From Phymorhynchus buccinoides (lineage: Eukaryota; Mollusca; Gastropoda; Neogastropoda; Raphitomidae), in the NCBI GenBank assembly GCA_017654935.2, contig CM065703.1, forward strand, positions 43,488,324 to 43,552,323: a stretch of DNA of 64,000 nucleotides, given 5' to 3'. Shown here piece by piece: positions 1 to 52,855 of the stretch; positions within the stretch are counted from its first letter, which is position 1, and each line of letters opens with the position of its first letter. Below the pieces are notes generated by a model. It made no database searches, was not told the DNA's origin, and saw only the letters and a list, made by a program, of their open reading frames with translations. Both the position numbers and the translations under genes were made by a program.

Positions 1-880
1 AGCTTCTGTATCGTTTTAAACAATAATCGCCAATGAGATGTAGAGTGGTCTGACTGGGACAAACCAGTTGCGCTGCAGTCAAAATTCCATGTTTGTATGT
101 GACGTTTTTGCATTTCTCTAATAACCCAGGGGACTGTCACCACTGGTATTATGCCAAAGAAAGCAACACTTATCGCAACCCATTTTGCTGAAGTGGCTTA
201 TCAGAAGTTATCAGATCGATCTGCCAGCGGTTCCCAAACATTGATGCAAGCAAGACTCTACTTTTGCTTGAAAACATTAGTGCCTACAAGGTCAAGATCG
301 CCGTGACCTTCCAAGAAGAGAAAGGTAATCAATGTATGAACCACCTATTCTACAGACTTCACTTGACTTTTATTATTTTTATTTTTGCGTTGTTTGACTG
401 GACGGATTCTTCTGGCACCTAGGCTCTCACAAAAAGCTCGAAATCACAGCTCCGACCCTTGCCTCAAAGAAGCTACCAAAATGACATTGAAGCCTGGCGT
501 TGAGGGCTGGAACTGTGCATACAAAGAGGAAAGCCATTCTTCCTAGGAATACAGACATTTGAAGTCTGAATTCCTTTCTGTACGTTTTATGGACCCCCAA
601 AGACAAACTTTACTGATCAACCCAGATACACCGGTCGCATGAAAACTAAAGATACATTATATAACAATTTCAATTCGTTTGTTTAGTATCAGAACATTTC
701 AAAGGAGCTGTGTGCGTGCACGAGTACGCAATTGCGTGCGCGCAAGTTTTCTTATATCTCTTGTCAGTTGTTTGATTTAGTAGCTGTTTTACAAAGTGAT
801 GAAAGTGTTGTGCATGTTACCTAACTTCGTTCACTCTGAGCTTGATTTATTGTTGCAATTAATTGAAGAGTAACTCAGAG
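1..880. other. Intergenic, no feature recognised
   Basis: Unique-looking AT-rich sequence with no long open frame, no tRNA-like fold and no motif that I could assign. It ends at the CT microsatellite. Confidence 0.5.
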
Positions 881-881
881 C

Positions 882-1170
<289 letters not shown>

Positions 1171-1257
1171 ACGGAGGAAAAGACTTTAGAACCCGCATTG
1201 TAATTGTACACCTATTGTTTATAACAAATCTAACATGGCAGCAGCATGTGTGACACC

Positions 1258-1432
1258 TCGTAATGTCCCAATCCTGTGTTTACACGGGGGGGGGGCCCCC
1301 GTGCAATGTCCCAATCGTACATTACACGTTGCACCCCCATGGGCGCTCGCCGCATAATGTCCCAATTGGGACATTATGCGTGGGGGCCCCCCCGTGTTAT
1401 GTCCCAATTTAGGACATAACGCGGCGAGAGCA
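1258..1432. repeat. Palindrome cluster with repeated ATGTCCCAAT
   Basis: Contains a perfect 30-bp palindrome at 1351-1380 (arms CGCATAATGTCCCAA and complement). The core ATGTCCCAAT recurs at about 1263, 1297 and 1399. GCTCGCCGCATAATGTCC near 1345 is mirrored as an imperfect complement near 1410-1430, and GGGGGCCCCC tracts flank it. It is probably a foldback repeat, perhaps a MITE remnant. Confidence 0.75.
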
Positions 1433-1548
1433 CACATATCGTGTTAAGAGACCCTTATTTTGTTGGTTGGATGCGTACTTGCATTGGCGATTGTGTCTTC
1501 ACAGACACGCCTTTTCGCTTTTTTCACAATTCTCATTCCCATGCCTGG

Positions 1549-2276
<728 letters not shown>

Positions 2277-2869
2277 TTCATTTGTACAAGTTTCCAATAA
2301 TAACCATCCATCTTCCTGCACATTTTTGGAAACGCACAAATAAAAGACAGGAAGGAAAACAGAAAAAGGAGGGAAATTTGGTATTGAAATAATTTGTAGG
2401 GGGGTAGACGGCTGTATTGCGCTGAAATAAGTTTGTTTGCCAATATTCTGCTTTTGGTTTCTTAGCATTTGTGCTTGTGAATATTCGTGCTTTTGCTAAA
2501 GAGGGATTCAATACAGGATTTGTTAGTTTAGCCAAAGTGTTTCAACATTTTTGAGAATAAGTGTTTTTCTGCGTGATGTTGTTATGATTGTTGCAGGTGA
2601 TATTATTTAATTTGCTATTTGTATTATTTATGTGTGTGCGTGCTTATGCGTGTGTTTGTGTATGTGAGACTGAGAGAAGGAGGGGGGAGGGGGGTTAAGA
2701 GAGGGGCGACTCTGTGTTGACTTTTAGCTATATGTACATTATTATCATAATTATGATCTAATTACTATCTTACATAATTATTTTGATTGTGATATTTATT
2801 TTAGTTTGTGTTATGCATACAGTTGTATTACCCTATCACTACTTTTATGCAAATTGTTGGCTTAAGCTT

Positions 2870-2871
<2 letters not shown>

Positions 2872-2913
<42 letters not shown>

Positions 2914-2931
2914 ATTGTCTGTGTGTCTGTG

Positions 2932-2965
<34 letters not shown>

Positions 2966-2978
2966 GGGGGGGGGGGGG

Positions 2979-3039
<61 letters not shown>
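2872..3039. repeat. GT and GA microsatellites with G-run
   Basis: GT repeat, then GA repeat interrupted by a run of about 16 G near 2966. Confidence 0.95.
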
Positions 3040-3044
<5 letters not shown>

Positions 3045-3183
3045 GTGAATGCGTGCTGATTTTAGTATACATTAATATTATTATTGTTCTGGCACTATTG
3101 TTTTTTTGGGGGGTTTATGTTTATGTTTTATGTGCATGCCAGACAAAGAACAGGTTTTGGCGTAAAGTTCTAAATAACACACA

Positions 3184-3440
3184 CAGGGCCGGACCTACGG
3201 TGGGGGTGGGGGTGGGGGTGGGGTGGGGGCTTAGGGGGCTGCAGCCCCCACCCTTTGTCCTTTGTTTCCTCACTAGTCCTTTATTTCATGCCCAGATTGC
3301 ACTATTTTGCTTCTTGGATTTAAACATTTTCCGGGGGAGCATGCCCACGGACCCACCCCCTCCCTCCCCCCTTGGGGTCTTGGTGCTTTGCACCTTCGAT
3401 GAATTAGCCCCCACCCCTTAAAAACTTAGGTTCGGCCCTG
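3184..3440. mobile_element. MITE-like element with CAGGGCCGG ends
   Basis: Begins CAGGGCCGGACCTAC and ends GGTTCGGCCCTG, short inverted ends of hAT style. A shorter relative lies at 8771-8930 (CAGGGCCGGGCCTAC to AGGTCCAGCCCTG) and shares TTGCACTATTTTGCTTCT and TTTTCCGGGG..AGCATGCCC. No clear target duplication is seen. Confidence 0.65.
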
Positions 3441-3690
3441 ATTCACACGCAATAATAATAATAATAATAATAATAATAGTAATAATAATGCGTATTTTTA
3501 TAGCACCTATTCTCAGTAAGGGCTCTAAGCTTTACAAAACATATTTACAATGATTAAAAAGAAAACTTTACACAATAAACATTAAACAAGAAAACAAACA
3601 ACCAAAGAACTTCGAAATAAGAACAATAAATGATGGGTATCTTCACACTGTGGTTTTGGTCCTAATTTGAAAGCTGACTGCAAGAAATAC

Positions 3691-3855
3691 ATACACACAG
3701 AGACACACACAGACACTCAGGCACAGACACAGAGAGACACACACGCGCGCGCGTATACATACAGAGAGAGAGGGGGGAGGCCGAGAGGAGACAGAGACAG
3801 ACAGAGAGAGAGAGTGTGAGATGCGTTCACACACTCAGGCATGAACTATAAATAT

Positions 3856-3903
<48 letters not shown>

Positions 3904-3997
3904 TCGCACACACACACACAGTCACTCGCTCACACAGAGGCACACGCACACACATGCGCGCGCGCACGCACGCACGCGCGCACACGCACGCACACAC

Positions 3998-4080
<83 letters not shown>
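3691..4080. repeat. AC/GA microsatellite cluster
   Basis: AC, CGCG and GA repeats, including pure (AC) at 3857-3898 and (GA) at 4001-4080. Open frames here are repeat artefacts. Confidence 0.95.
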
Positions 4081-4083
<3 letters not shown>

Positions 4084-4111
4084 CAGAGCCAGCTTGAGTG
4101 AGGTCCTCTTT

Positions 4112-4358
4112 TTAACCCTTTCAACGCCAGCCATTTTTCAGCTAAAACTTTCCATTAAATTTACCTGGGTAGAGAAAAGATTCTGTCTGCAATATTGAGG
4201 ATTCCTCTGTGACATGCATAAAATAGGTCCTGTCCTTACCTCTCAAAATTAAGAACATAAGGTCACTGGATACCAGACCCTCATCTGATGCCTTTTAGTG
4301 ACATGGGTGTTAAATCATTGTGGTGCCAAGAGGCGACAGTGGCGATGAAAGGGTTTTA
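4112..4358 (+). mobile_element. TTAA-flanked MITE, family 1
   Basis: Starts TTAACCCTTTCAACGCCAGCC and ends GGCGATGAAAGGGTTTTAAA. It shares its length of about 245 bp and interior (ACCTGGGTAGAGAAAAGATT, GATTCCTCTGTGACAT) with six other copies in this window. TTAA target sites and CCCT ends are typical of piggyBac-type transposons. Confidence 0.8.
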
Positions 4359-4399
4359 AAGGTGCCAGCATACACAGGCCACGTTTGAACTGTGGGTTT

Positions 4400-4780
4400 T
4401 GTTTTCCGCAATGATCCCCTCCCCCCCCCCCCCCTACCCCCGCACCTCCACCTTCCCGGGGTGGCTGGGGACGGGGTGTGTGTGGGGTGGGGTGATCTTT
4501 TGCACAAATAGTTCCCCACCTTCTGGAAGTTTTTTGCTTGTAAATTCCTCTAACCTGTCACCCTCTTTGACTCTGCCTTTCCCCTTTGTTTACTGTCTCT
4601 ACTATCTTTCTGCCGTTACCGGTCCATTGTTCTGCCTTTGTTCCAGAAACGTTCACAACGATTTTCTCCAGCCCGCTGGGGCCTATTTCGTAGTTAGGCG
4701 CATAACGGCAGCATGACGCATCTGCGTTCATATGATAGGAAACTAACTGTCTGAGTGATTGACGAAAAAGAAGAAGCGCT
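4400..4780 (+). mobile_element. Dispersed retroposon-like repeat with (GAA) tail
   Basis: Shares TTTTGCACAAATAGTTCCCC, CTTCTGGAAGT and GTTAGGCGCATAACGGCAGC and ends in GAAAAAGAAGAAG. Relatives lie at about 29030-29340, 30610-31260 (minus, interrupted), 38055-38395 (minus) and 61720-62070. The consistent GAA tail points to retroposition. No protein is encoded. Confidence 0.7.
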
Positions 4781-4942
4781 GATCAAATGTTATTACATTA
4801 AACATGCAAAATTATCAACGATAAACATAAAGTAAATACCTTTTGTTTTCTTTAATCAACATTTCACTTCACTCTTTTTTTTTAATACAAAAAACGAGGT
4901 CCAAGAATGTTTTGGTTGGCTTACCCCAAGGAAAGTGTGTGA

Positions 4943-5160
4943 TAGGGGAAGACGGGGTAAAAAGCGCATGGGCGGGTAAGAAGCCCACCCCAATTATCTC
5001 ATGAAATAAAGAAAATTTCAGTCAAATTTGCCCATGAGACGAATGCTAGACATTAACGCTCGTCTCATGGGCAAAATGAGACTGAAATTTGCTTCATTTC
5101 ATGAGATAATTGGGGTGGGCTTCTTACCCGCCCATGCGCTTTTTACCCCGTCTTCCCCTA
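4943..5160. mobile_element. Perfect-copy foldback MITE, copy 1 (218 bp)
   Basis: TA-flanked element beginning GGGGAAGACGGGGTAAAAAG and ending in its complement; nearly the whole element is an inverted repeat of about 100 bp per arm around a short centre (GAATGCTAGACATTAACG). By eye it is base-for-base identical to the copy at 62346-62563. TA at both ends suggests a Tc1/mariner-type target site. Confidence 0.9.
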
Positions 5161-5164
5161 CCCC

Positions 5165-5559
5165 TTCAAAATGCATAAGACAACCGAATGGAGCGAATTA
5201 TCCAGTATCAGATTTGTTGCCTTTTGTGGCCAGAAAAGTCCTGGATACGACTGTACGAGACACACTGCAGTTTCCGGTTGGAAACGTCATTTCCTGTTCT
5301 GGAGGAGCTTTCGAAGCTCCTGCTGGTTCAGGGTATTCCACTCATCTAACAGGCACTGTTCTGAGTCATGTGGACTTATTTGCCTTTCTTACTGCAGATT
5401 GAGTACTTCATCCTCTATCATTTGCTTTTTTGCACACTAATTTTCATCCATTTACATAATGAAACACATGCATTCAATAATAGTAGAAGATAAAGGCAAG
5501 ACGGAAAAACGCAATGAACCAGGACTGTGACAAATGCCGCGGTGTACTGCACTACATAT

Positions 5560-5600
<41 letters not shown>

Positions 5601-5906
5601 CCTATTAGATAATGGCCTTTATTATGACTGCGATTAATTATTCAACAAAAATAATTAGCTGAAAAGGTTCATAAAATACAGCTTAATGTTTGGTAAGAAA
5701 GGCAAAAACGGAAAAATGGAAACAACCGAGAAATGTAGGGGGTGGGGGGGGGGGGGGGGCACATCTTGACCTTTACCCAACATTGTTTTATCACTGGCAG
5801 ACTGAGGTCTCCGGATCGGGCAACCTACCTGATATGCACGACGATCTCTTGCTACAATTATGGGCGTTTGGGGATGTTTTTTTCTTTCTGCAATGTAATT
5901 TTTATT
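5165..5906. other. Intergenic with poly-G runs
   Basis: No gene seen. Holds a 39-base G run at 5561-5599 and another at about 5740-5759. Short open frames here have no recognisable product. Confidence 0.5.
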
Positions 5907-7707
5907 GCTTACAATCACACCACCTTTTGGCAATCAAGGTTGTGACGAGGTAATGGGTTAAAAGGCTAAGTCCCTAGGGAAGACTTTTAGTGTGTTAAAA
6001 GTAGAAAATTTGCCTTTAGCCCACTTCTCTAGGGTATGGGAGATGAGCAACTTTCCCGGCCCCTTTTCATCTAATAAATTTATATTTGTGCCCGGGTTCT
6101 GGCTCGTATGATTGTAAGAAATACAAGTGGTTGATTTGCTCTTAATGGCAGACAGAGAGAAGTAGGGTTTTACATGAAATTACAAGACTCCCACTCTCAT
6201 CAGTCTGACCAAAGGGTTCAGGATTATTTGACACTTGTATTTTATTTACTCACAAAATCTGCATAAGATTATGCAACAATAATAATAAAGCAGCTCAATG
6301 GCGCCAAAACAAAATATGAATGAAAAACAATGAAATCCGAAAGGATTTACAAGACTTTTGTCTTTCTAGAAGGTTAGCCCCAAGCGGGAAGGGTCATTAA
6401 GTGTCTTCAGTGTCCGGAGGAAAGTTCAAATGATTGGCGCGGTTCTGTAAACTTAGCTATTGTCCAGTTCCTCCGTAGGGATCGGCGAGTGCTGGGGTGG
6501 CTGGGCTTGCTCGTCAGGTGAGAGTAGCTCCCAGTCGTTCCGGTTACGGCTTCGCGGGATGGCACGGTTCAGGCGTGGTCTCCTCGCGGATTCTGGGTGC
6601 GGGGCGTCTTGGCGGCGTTCCCGTCTTGGTGCTTGTGAGTCAGGGATAATCTTCCTGCCCACGATGCCCTGCTGATAATCACAGGAGAAGGTGGATGTAG
6701 GTCTCTATGGCTTAGAGACAAGGGGCTTCAGTCGGCAGGGAATTAGTGGATCCCAACCGGCTAGAAGGCTGCCCTTGTACAATAGCACTAAGAACACATA
6801 ATCTGAATTTCAGTTAACAAACTGAGATCAGTAAAACATAAAAGGTGATCAAGCCAACATCACTCTCCATCCAACACCTGGAAAGGAATGGTATCATAAA
6901 GTGCAAGATTGCAACCCACAGGCTTCCTACTAAAAATATACAAAAGGGTTAGTAGGCATAAAATCCGGTTCTGGTACCAAAAGAGTTAAAGTCAAAAACA
7001 CACACACACAAATAATCAGTGCACATAAATAGAACAGAATGTTTACCACTTCTTTTCAATAACATATCTATCTACTCCTTATTCATCATTGAACATAGGA
7101 TCTAGATCAAAAATAGGATCAAACAAACAACCAATCTCAATCACCAGCCATCAATAATACTCACTAGTTGGGCTATTATGACTGGCTGGGAGAGAGGTCG
7201 AGTCTGCAATGTTGCTCCAGCCAGGTTTCAGCGTCTTGTGTGAAAGTATGTGTAGGCTAACTTTCCTCACTACATAGCAGTCGACACGTCACAAGATGAC
7301 GCTATAATATTATGCATAGTTGTACAGAACAATCACGCGCCGGTTACATCATTATCACATGCCGACATTCCTATCCTTCTCGTGATTGGAAAGGAAAATC
7401 GTCTTCAAAGGGCGCCGACTGTTGAGGTCACTTTCTCGTGATGGGGAACGGAGATAAGGGGGGGGGGGGGGGAAGGGAGATCACCAATGTAGGTGTTACA
7501 TGCTGACAGGGGAGGTAAACCGGGCTTCAAAGAGATAAATGCCTTAATCGGCGTCTGTTTGATGTTGACGGGCAATTAAAGTGGCGGCCGGCCCGAGAAA
7601 AGAAAGGGGGGCGGGGTGTAGATAAAGAAAGAGGGGTCGTGCGGGACACTTACGTCACAAAGGTTATTTGCGGCTTACAATCACACCACCTTTTGGCAAT
7701 CAAGGTT
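5907..7707. other. 1.8-kb segment bounded by a 35-bp direct repeat
   Basis: The same 35 bases (GCTTACAATCACACCACCTT onward) occur at 5907-5941 and 7673-7707. The interior has no long open frame, a G-run at about 7459, and no recognisable transposon ends. It could be a non-autonomous element with short terminal repeats or a duplicated fragment. Confidence 0.5.
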
Positions 7708-8770
7708 ATGCAACTTGAGTATATCCTTAGCAAATTCTGACCAGTGTAGGTCACAATGTAGATTGTAATTTTCTTTTTTAATCTCTGAAAAGAAATCTGG
7801 TTTTGAGTATCACTAAACGCCTGATTGATTTGGTAAAACTGCTAAGTACACACACGCGCGCGCGCGCGCAGGTACACACGCACGCACACGCACGCGCGCG
7901 CACACACACACACACGTGACACACTAACAAACATGAATTATTCTTAAGACGTTCAGCTACTAACATTCGCAAATTTTATTTTTTAAACAGAGTTGTGCCA
8001 AGACTGGAATAATTTGTCAACTAACACAAACTCTTTCAAAAATCTTCTGAACCAAGATCCTTTAATGTAATTTTTTTTTTTAAATTGATGAATAAAAAAA
8101 AACAAGCGCGAAATCGCAAACGGTTTGTGGCACGCGGTCTATTTTTACCACTCCAATCATGAGTTACCTCCCCTGGATTTTCAATAATTTTAATCTGTAA
8201 ACCAGAATGTTATCTCTGCACCATTTCGTAACTTTTTATATCTTTTGGAAAACATTTAAAACTATGTATCCTACTTATACTCATCAAAAGAAGCACCGCA
8301 TACTCGTCGTGTCTGTTGTAGTGTCTGTATTACATATGTTTATTATTTTGTACGCTTTTAAAATACATCATTTTAAAGAGTGGCCAGAAGTGTAGCCTCG
8401 ATTTGAAGTGCGACAATTTTGTCAAAATGTGCGACAATTTTGGACCGACCGACAGACAGACAGACCGACCGACCGACCGACAAAGTGAGTTATAGGTTTG
8501 TGGCTTGAGCCACAAACAAAAAGTCCTTTCAAATTTGGATAAACTTCTAGATTAGCTTAAGTAGCAACCACCACGAAAACAACAAAGTAACAAACGAGAA
8601 AGGGTGAAAAAGGGCCGCGAGGCTACTACTACTACTGGGGAGTCTGGGCCCTTTATTTACGTCAAATGGCTTTTATTACTGGTTGATACAGTATTAGCCT
8701 GTAGAAAGGGCCAATAGTAAATGAGAGCTGGTACTGATAAATATATTCAACAATGTTGGAATATAAAGGT
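7708..8770. other. Intergenic, simple repeats only
   Basis: Holds CG/CA repeats at 7850-7918 and a GACC/GACA tract at about 8443-8482. No gene or RNA fold recognised. Confidence 0.5.
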
Positions 8771-8930
8771 CAGGGCCGGGCCTACCTAGGGGCTCAGTGC
8801 TACCACCCTTTTTTCCGACAAATTGCACCAGATTGCACTATTTTGCTTCTCGGATTAACAAATTTTCCGGGGAAGCATGCCCCTTCGATAAATTTGCCCC
8901 CACCTCAAATCAAAGTTAGGTCCAGCCCTG
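8771..8930. mobile_element. Shorter relative of the 3184-3440 MITE
   Basis: Shares both ends and the central block with the 3184-3440 element but lacks about 95 bp of interior. The GGGCC ends suggest a hAT-type non-autonomous element; classification is inference. Confidence 0.6.
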
Positions 8931-8959
8931 ATGGTACAGCTTAATAATTATTATAGTCT

Positions 8960-9275
8960 TTCGTGGCAGACTATGACTCTCCATATTGCTGGTACCCACG
9001 AGTCGTCATATCCGGCCACAAGGAGCGCCATATTATGGGAGACCGCCATCTTAGTCCTTACCTTTTTTTGAAAAATGCCAGATCGATGCTGCGTATTTGG
9101 CTGTTCCAATTCGAAACTTATCTAAACTGTATTTATAACATCTGGATGTTTTCTTTACACATTTAGATAACATTTTCGCTTTGTTTACACACAAATAAGG
9201 ACTAAGATGGCGACACTTCCGTTGGAATGGTCGAGATGCGCACGCAGGTGGGTTGGAGCCATAGTCATAGTTATG
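8960..9275. mobile_element. Dispersed repeat with inverted GCCATCTTAGTC blocks, copy 1
   Basis: Shares TCCGGCCACAAGGAGCG, ATTATGGGAGACCGCCATCT, AGATCGATGCTG and AAGATGGCGACACTTCCGTT with 38615-38800. GCCATCTTAGTC is mirrored by GACTAAGATGGC, so the middle can fold back. Non-coding MITE-like repeat. Confidence 0.65.
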
Positions 9276-9547
9276 GAGGCATTTGCGGCACAGGCTCTAA
9301 TGCTGCAGCCAATGGCCCGGAATTGGTTGGCCTTTGGAGACCTTTTCCCAACGCCAACTCGATCTCTTCCCGGTTCCCCAAGTCCTTATGGCCGAGAGAG
9401 TGGGGGTGTACCCTGGGCAAGGCTTCTTTTGGATGAGCCGTCTTTGTTTCATGCGCATAAAAAGTAGCCCTTAATTTATGTTGATGTCTGTAGTAAGTTC
9501 TGGCTCTGTATGCGTCACATTTCTTGCCGCATGTAGCTATAGGCTAG

Positions 9548-9699
9548 AGTTGAGAACCGGTTCAAAAATCCGAACGGGTTTTAAACCGGTTTTCCATGTT
9601 CGAACCGGTTTTACCGTGAATCGGTTTTAAACCAGTACTCGCATCACTAGTTTCACCTATGCAAACACATATTTATTTGTCAGAATAGTGACCCGCACG

Positions 9700-9737
<38 letters not shown>

Positions 9738-9992
9738 ATAAAGAAACTTATGCCGGACTTATGACACACACACACACACAATCGATTCAACCCTCAAAGT
9801 CACCACAAACCAGAAACAGCTAGGCCTACTCTTGTTTACAAACACCCAATCTGCGCTGAGAATCAGTTATGCTTTTCGAAAAGAATGCCATATTTTAAGA
9901 AAAACTTACTTTCAGTTTACAGTTAAAAAAACCCGGTTCACAGCAACTCGAACCGGTTTTTCGAACCGCGAAAGTTTAGCACCGGTTTTTCG
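9548..9992. repeat. AACCGGTTTT-rich inverted repeat region
   Basis: GAACCGGTT and AAACCGGTTTT recur at 9555-9635 and again at 9929-9990, partly as inverted copies, around AC microsatellites at 9693-9738 and 9764-9779. Probably a degenerate MITE whose ends are the AACCGGTT blocks. Confidence 0.45.
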
Positions 9993-10005
9993 GTTCAAAC
10001 CAGTC

Positions 10006-10006
<1 letters not shown>

Positions 10007-10060
<54 letters not shown>
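10007..10060. repeat. Poly-C run of about 54 bases
   Basis: Uninterrupted C homopolymer about 720 bp upstream of the XYLB start codon; the complementary strand is a strong G-quadruplex candidate. Confidence 0.97.
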
Positions 10061-10062
<2 letters not shown>

Positions 10063-10358
10063 TAATAATGTAGGCTAGGCCTACTTTACGGTATGACTTA
10101 GGCTACGTATCAGCAGCAGTAGTTGAGGCCAGAACCCCAGAGAGCTTTGTGACCAGAGTCTGGCAACACCTCAGTGGACAACCTCCTGCTGCAGACGCCA
10201 CGTCTGATGGCCCCACTCTGGGGTCATCGGACTAACAAGCTACAGTACTCTCCCCCCTCCCCTCCCGTCCCCCCTCCGTTTTTCTTCTCCTCCTCCCCTC
10301 CGCCCCATACCCCTTCTTCCAACAACCCAGCAGATCAACAGTTGGCTAGGCGAGAGAG

Positions 10359-10540
10359 AAAATTGAGTTTTACGTCCTCTTGGTCTGAATCAGACACATA
10401 TGGGACATTTGTAAATACAAATATGGTTGGAACAATACGAAACCAGTAAAGTCCCGATTTTTAAAAATTAATACAGATAGCTGTAGCGGTGACCACGCCT
10501 CGGTTAAACCTCATCGGCTATGGCACCGCCACAAGTAGTA
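10359..10540 (-). mobile_element. Dispersed SINE-like retroposon, copy 1
   Basis: Carries TTTTACGTCCTCTTGGTCTG, ACATATGGGACATTTGTA and GGTTAAACCTCATCGGCTAT. It ends 240 bp before the XYLB start codon. The family has at least seven members in the window. Orientation is taken as minus because the nested 24331 copy has a GTTC-type tandem tail on that strand. Confidence 0.75.
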
Positions 10541-10783
10541 AACAGTTGGCTAGGCTTATGGTTGGTTCTCTTTTATCTATCCCCTCTTCTGTCGCACTAT
10601 TTCTTCTCAGGCCTTGAGCCTTTCTTCTGGCAAAAGTGGTATAGAACCTCCCCGGTTCCGTGGCAAAATAATCAATGTGTTGATTGTGGCCACGCATAGC
10701 TAAGAAGAAGAGAATACCACTTGTGCCAGATTATGTGTAGCCTATTGACCTTGACCTGTATGTAACCTTCAACCTCTTCCAAA

Positions 10784-50583
<39,800 letters not shown>

Positions 50584-50613
<30 letters not shown>

Positions 50614-51100
50614 TGAACTACCGCTTTGAATTATGGTTTTTTTGGTAATATCACGTTATATGTTTAACCACATACTTGTGGCGGTGCCATAGCCGATGAG
50701 GTTTAACCGAGGCGTGGTTACCGCTACACCTATCGGTACTGCCTCCGGGCATTGCCTCCGTTCCCACCATATTTGTATTTTGTCCCAATCTATGTTCGTA
50801 TTTTGGTAATAGCATGTCCTAGAGAAGAAACTAAGCATTTGGTGATAATGTGTTCTTTGGTGATAATGTGTTCTGGAAATCAAATACTGCAAATCCCAAT
50901 GAATGGAACTCTTTGATTTATGTTTATTTTGGTAATAGCGTGTCTTAGAAAACAAAATTCGGTAAATTTTGCAGAATGGACCGCTTTGATTTCAGAGTTC
51001 TGGATTATTCTAATGATATGTTCTGGAAACCATGTACGGCAAATCCTAATGAATATAACCCTTTGATTTCTTGATATTTGTGGTAATTGCGATACTACAG
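50584..51100 (+). repeat. Diverged tandem copies of the exon 19 end and 3' flank
   Basis: The block from ACAAAATACGGGAAATCCTA to TTTTGGTAATATCACGT recurs in diverged form at about 50875-50945, 50946-51020 and 51022-51090 (CAAATCCCAATGAATGGAAC, TTTGCAGAATGGACCGCTTT and CAAATCCTAATGAATATAAC). They look older than the other exon arrays because they are imperfect. A dispersed retroposon copy (50672-50800) lies between the first and the others. Confidence 0.7.
50672..50800 (+). mobile_element. Dispersed SINE-like retroposon, plus-strand copy
   Basis: Starts GTGGCGGTGCCATAGCCGAT and continues through GAGGCGTGGTTACCGCTACA to CACCATATTTGTATTTTG, truncated at its 3' end. It lies 60 bp past the XYLB stop codon and may be part of the 3' UTR. 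Confidence 0.8.
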
Positions 51101-51619
51101 GGGCATGTAAATATTTTGCCTGAAGAAAAGGTTTATTGGCTTTTGACTCAGGATGAATGAACCGGATCCGGTTCATGGCTTGCACAACGGTTTAGGACGA
51201 ATGAACCGATTTCGGCCCAGTTTTCAAGAGGTTTTGATTTCTGGCGTGTAACCAGCTTTCAAGCGCCACGTCATAACCTACTTTCAGTTTGCTTTGACCT
51301 TGCCTCTCTTGAAATCAACCAATCATTGCAGACTTTACTTTCAGATTTGGCTGTGGGGGGGGGGGGGGGGGGTGTCAAATATCAGAATGTGAAATTTTTC
51401 TTCTTTCCATGTGTTAGCCGTTTTTGTCAATAGGAGACAAACGATGAAGGTATGGAATCTGATATTTTGTGATCGTTTAGTGCATTGTGTTGCTATTATT
51501 TTCGGAAAATATTGATTCCTAACTCCTCATAACTTATTTTTGGTGAATATTTTCCAAACCTAATCAAATGCCCAGTCCCCACGGAACAAGGGGAAGCAAA
51601 TCGGCCAGTCCCGAGTGAG

Positions 51620-52494
51620 TTAACCCTCTGGGCACGACGTAAAAGTTAAAAACGTAAGCTAAAAGACAGGCGTAAAATTGAAGACTGCAGAAACGCCCGG
51701 TAGCCGAAAATGGAGTTTTACGTCCTCTTGGTCTGAATCAGAACATAATATCGGACATTTGTAAATACAAATATGTGGGAACAATACTGGAGGCAATGCC
51801 CGGAGGCAGTACGAAACCAGTAAAGTCCCGATTTTTTAAAATTAATACAGATAGGTAAGCGGTAAACCACAGGCCTCGGTTAAACCTCATCGGCTATGGC
51901 ACCGCCACGATCGTCAACCGGTACTTCTTATTTTCACTTTTCATCTCTCATACAAACATTTGACTGGGAAACCTATACACGTTTAGAAAGAAGAAAGCTT
52001 GAATTTTGCATTGAAAGTAAAAAACAAAACTTGCCTTGAGTATGGTGACAGCAGTAATCCAGTAAAGCACTTTCACTGTGGCTGCAGCTAACCCCACCCC
52101 CACCCCATCCGACGATGATCTGCTTGTGTCAGACATCACAAAACCATGCAGTCAAACCCTTTTCCTTCACTTTGCAACACGAATACAAGCCTAATTACCT
52201 TCCTAGTCTGCATCAGAGTAGCTATCGGCAACATACTCATCCTCATCCTACAATCACTACTTTCATCACTCATTTTCACACAAACATATGCAAACCGGTC
52301 GAAAAATTGGCTAGACTCAGACAGCAGGAAGTTGTATGAGTGCTACGAGCTTTCTGATTGGTTAGCTGTATTCGCTTATTCGATTGGCCAAAGTTCAGCA
52401 CGAAATACGAATGAGCCGAACTGAGCCCCGATCGTGGCCCATCGTGCTCATCCCGGGGAGCCCCGATCGGGACTCATCGTGCCCAGAGGGTTAA
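51620..52494. mobile_element. TTAA-flanked element, family 3, about 875 bp
   Basis: Begins TTAACCCTCTGGGCACGA and ends TCGTGCCCAGAGGGTTAA, a 14-bp inverted pair with TTAA duplication. It contains a copy of the dispersed retroposon at 51710-51912. No transposase is visible. Consistent with a non-autonomous piggyBac-type element. Confidence 0.82.
51710..51912 (-). mobile_element. Dispersed SINE-like retroposon nested in the 51620-52494 element
   Basis: TTTTACGTCCTCTTGGTCTG through GGTTAAACCTCATCGGCTAT, slightly degraded (CGGTAAACCACAGGCCTCGG). Confidence 0.8.
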
Positions 52495-52855
52495 TACAGT
52501 ATGTTAATAATTATGTTGAATTCAACTGATTCTCTAAATCAGACTTCCTTTTTCTGCCAAGAGTTAATGAATTTGTATATATATCATGATTATGAAAATG
52601 ATTTTCCAAATAATGTTTTTTGATTCACAGAGATCTACTTTTCATTTCCTTTTTCACCCTGCTTTTGTGATTACTTTTTTTTTTAAACACATTTTTGTCT
52701 TTTTGACAGATTTATAATATTATTACATTTTGTCTGCTCGGTTTTGGTATAATTGTTTTCCGTGTTGTATGATTGGTAAAATTATAGATGCAGTTGATGC
52801 TGAATGTTACTGCAGGTCTTAGGTCTTTGAGTGTTATTGTGTGTATTAATCTTCA

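Noticed and set aside
5028..5402. 124-codon frame starting MPMRRMLDINAR, also found at 62431
   Set aside because: Its start lies inside the identical foldback MITE in both places, and the rest differs.
10600..10783. Core promoter upstream of XYLB
   Set aside because: I looked for TATA, initiator and CpG-island features and found nothing clear enough to report.
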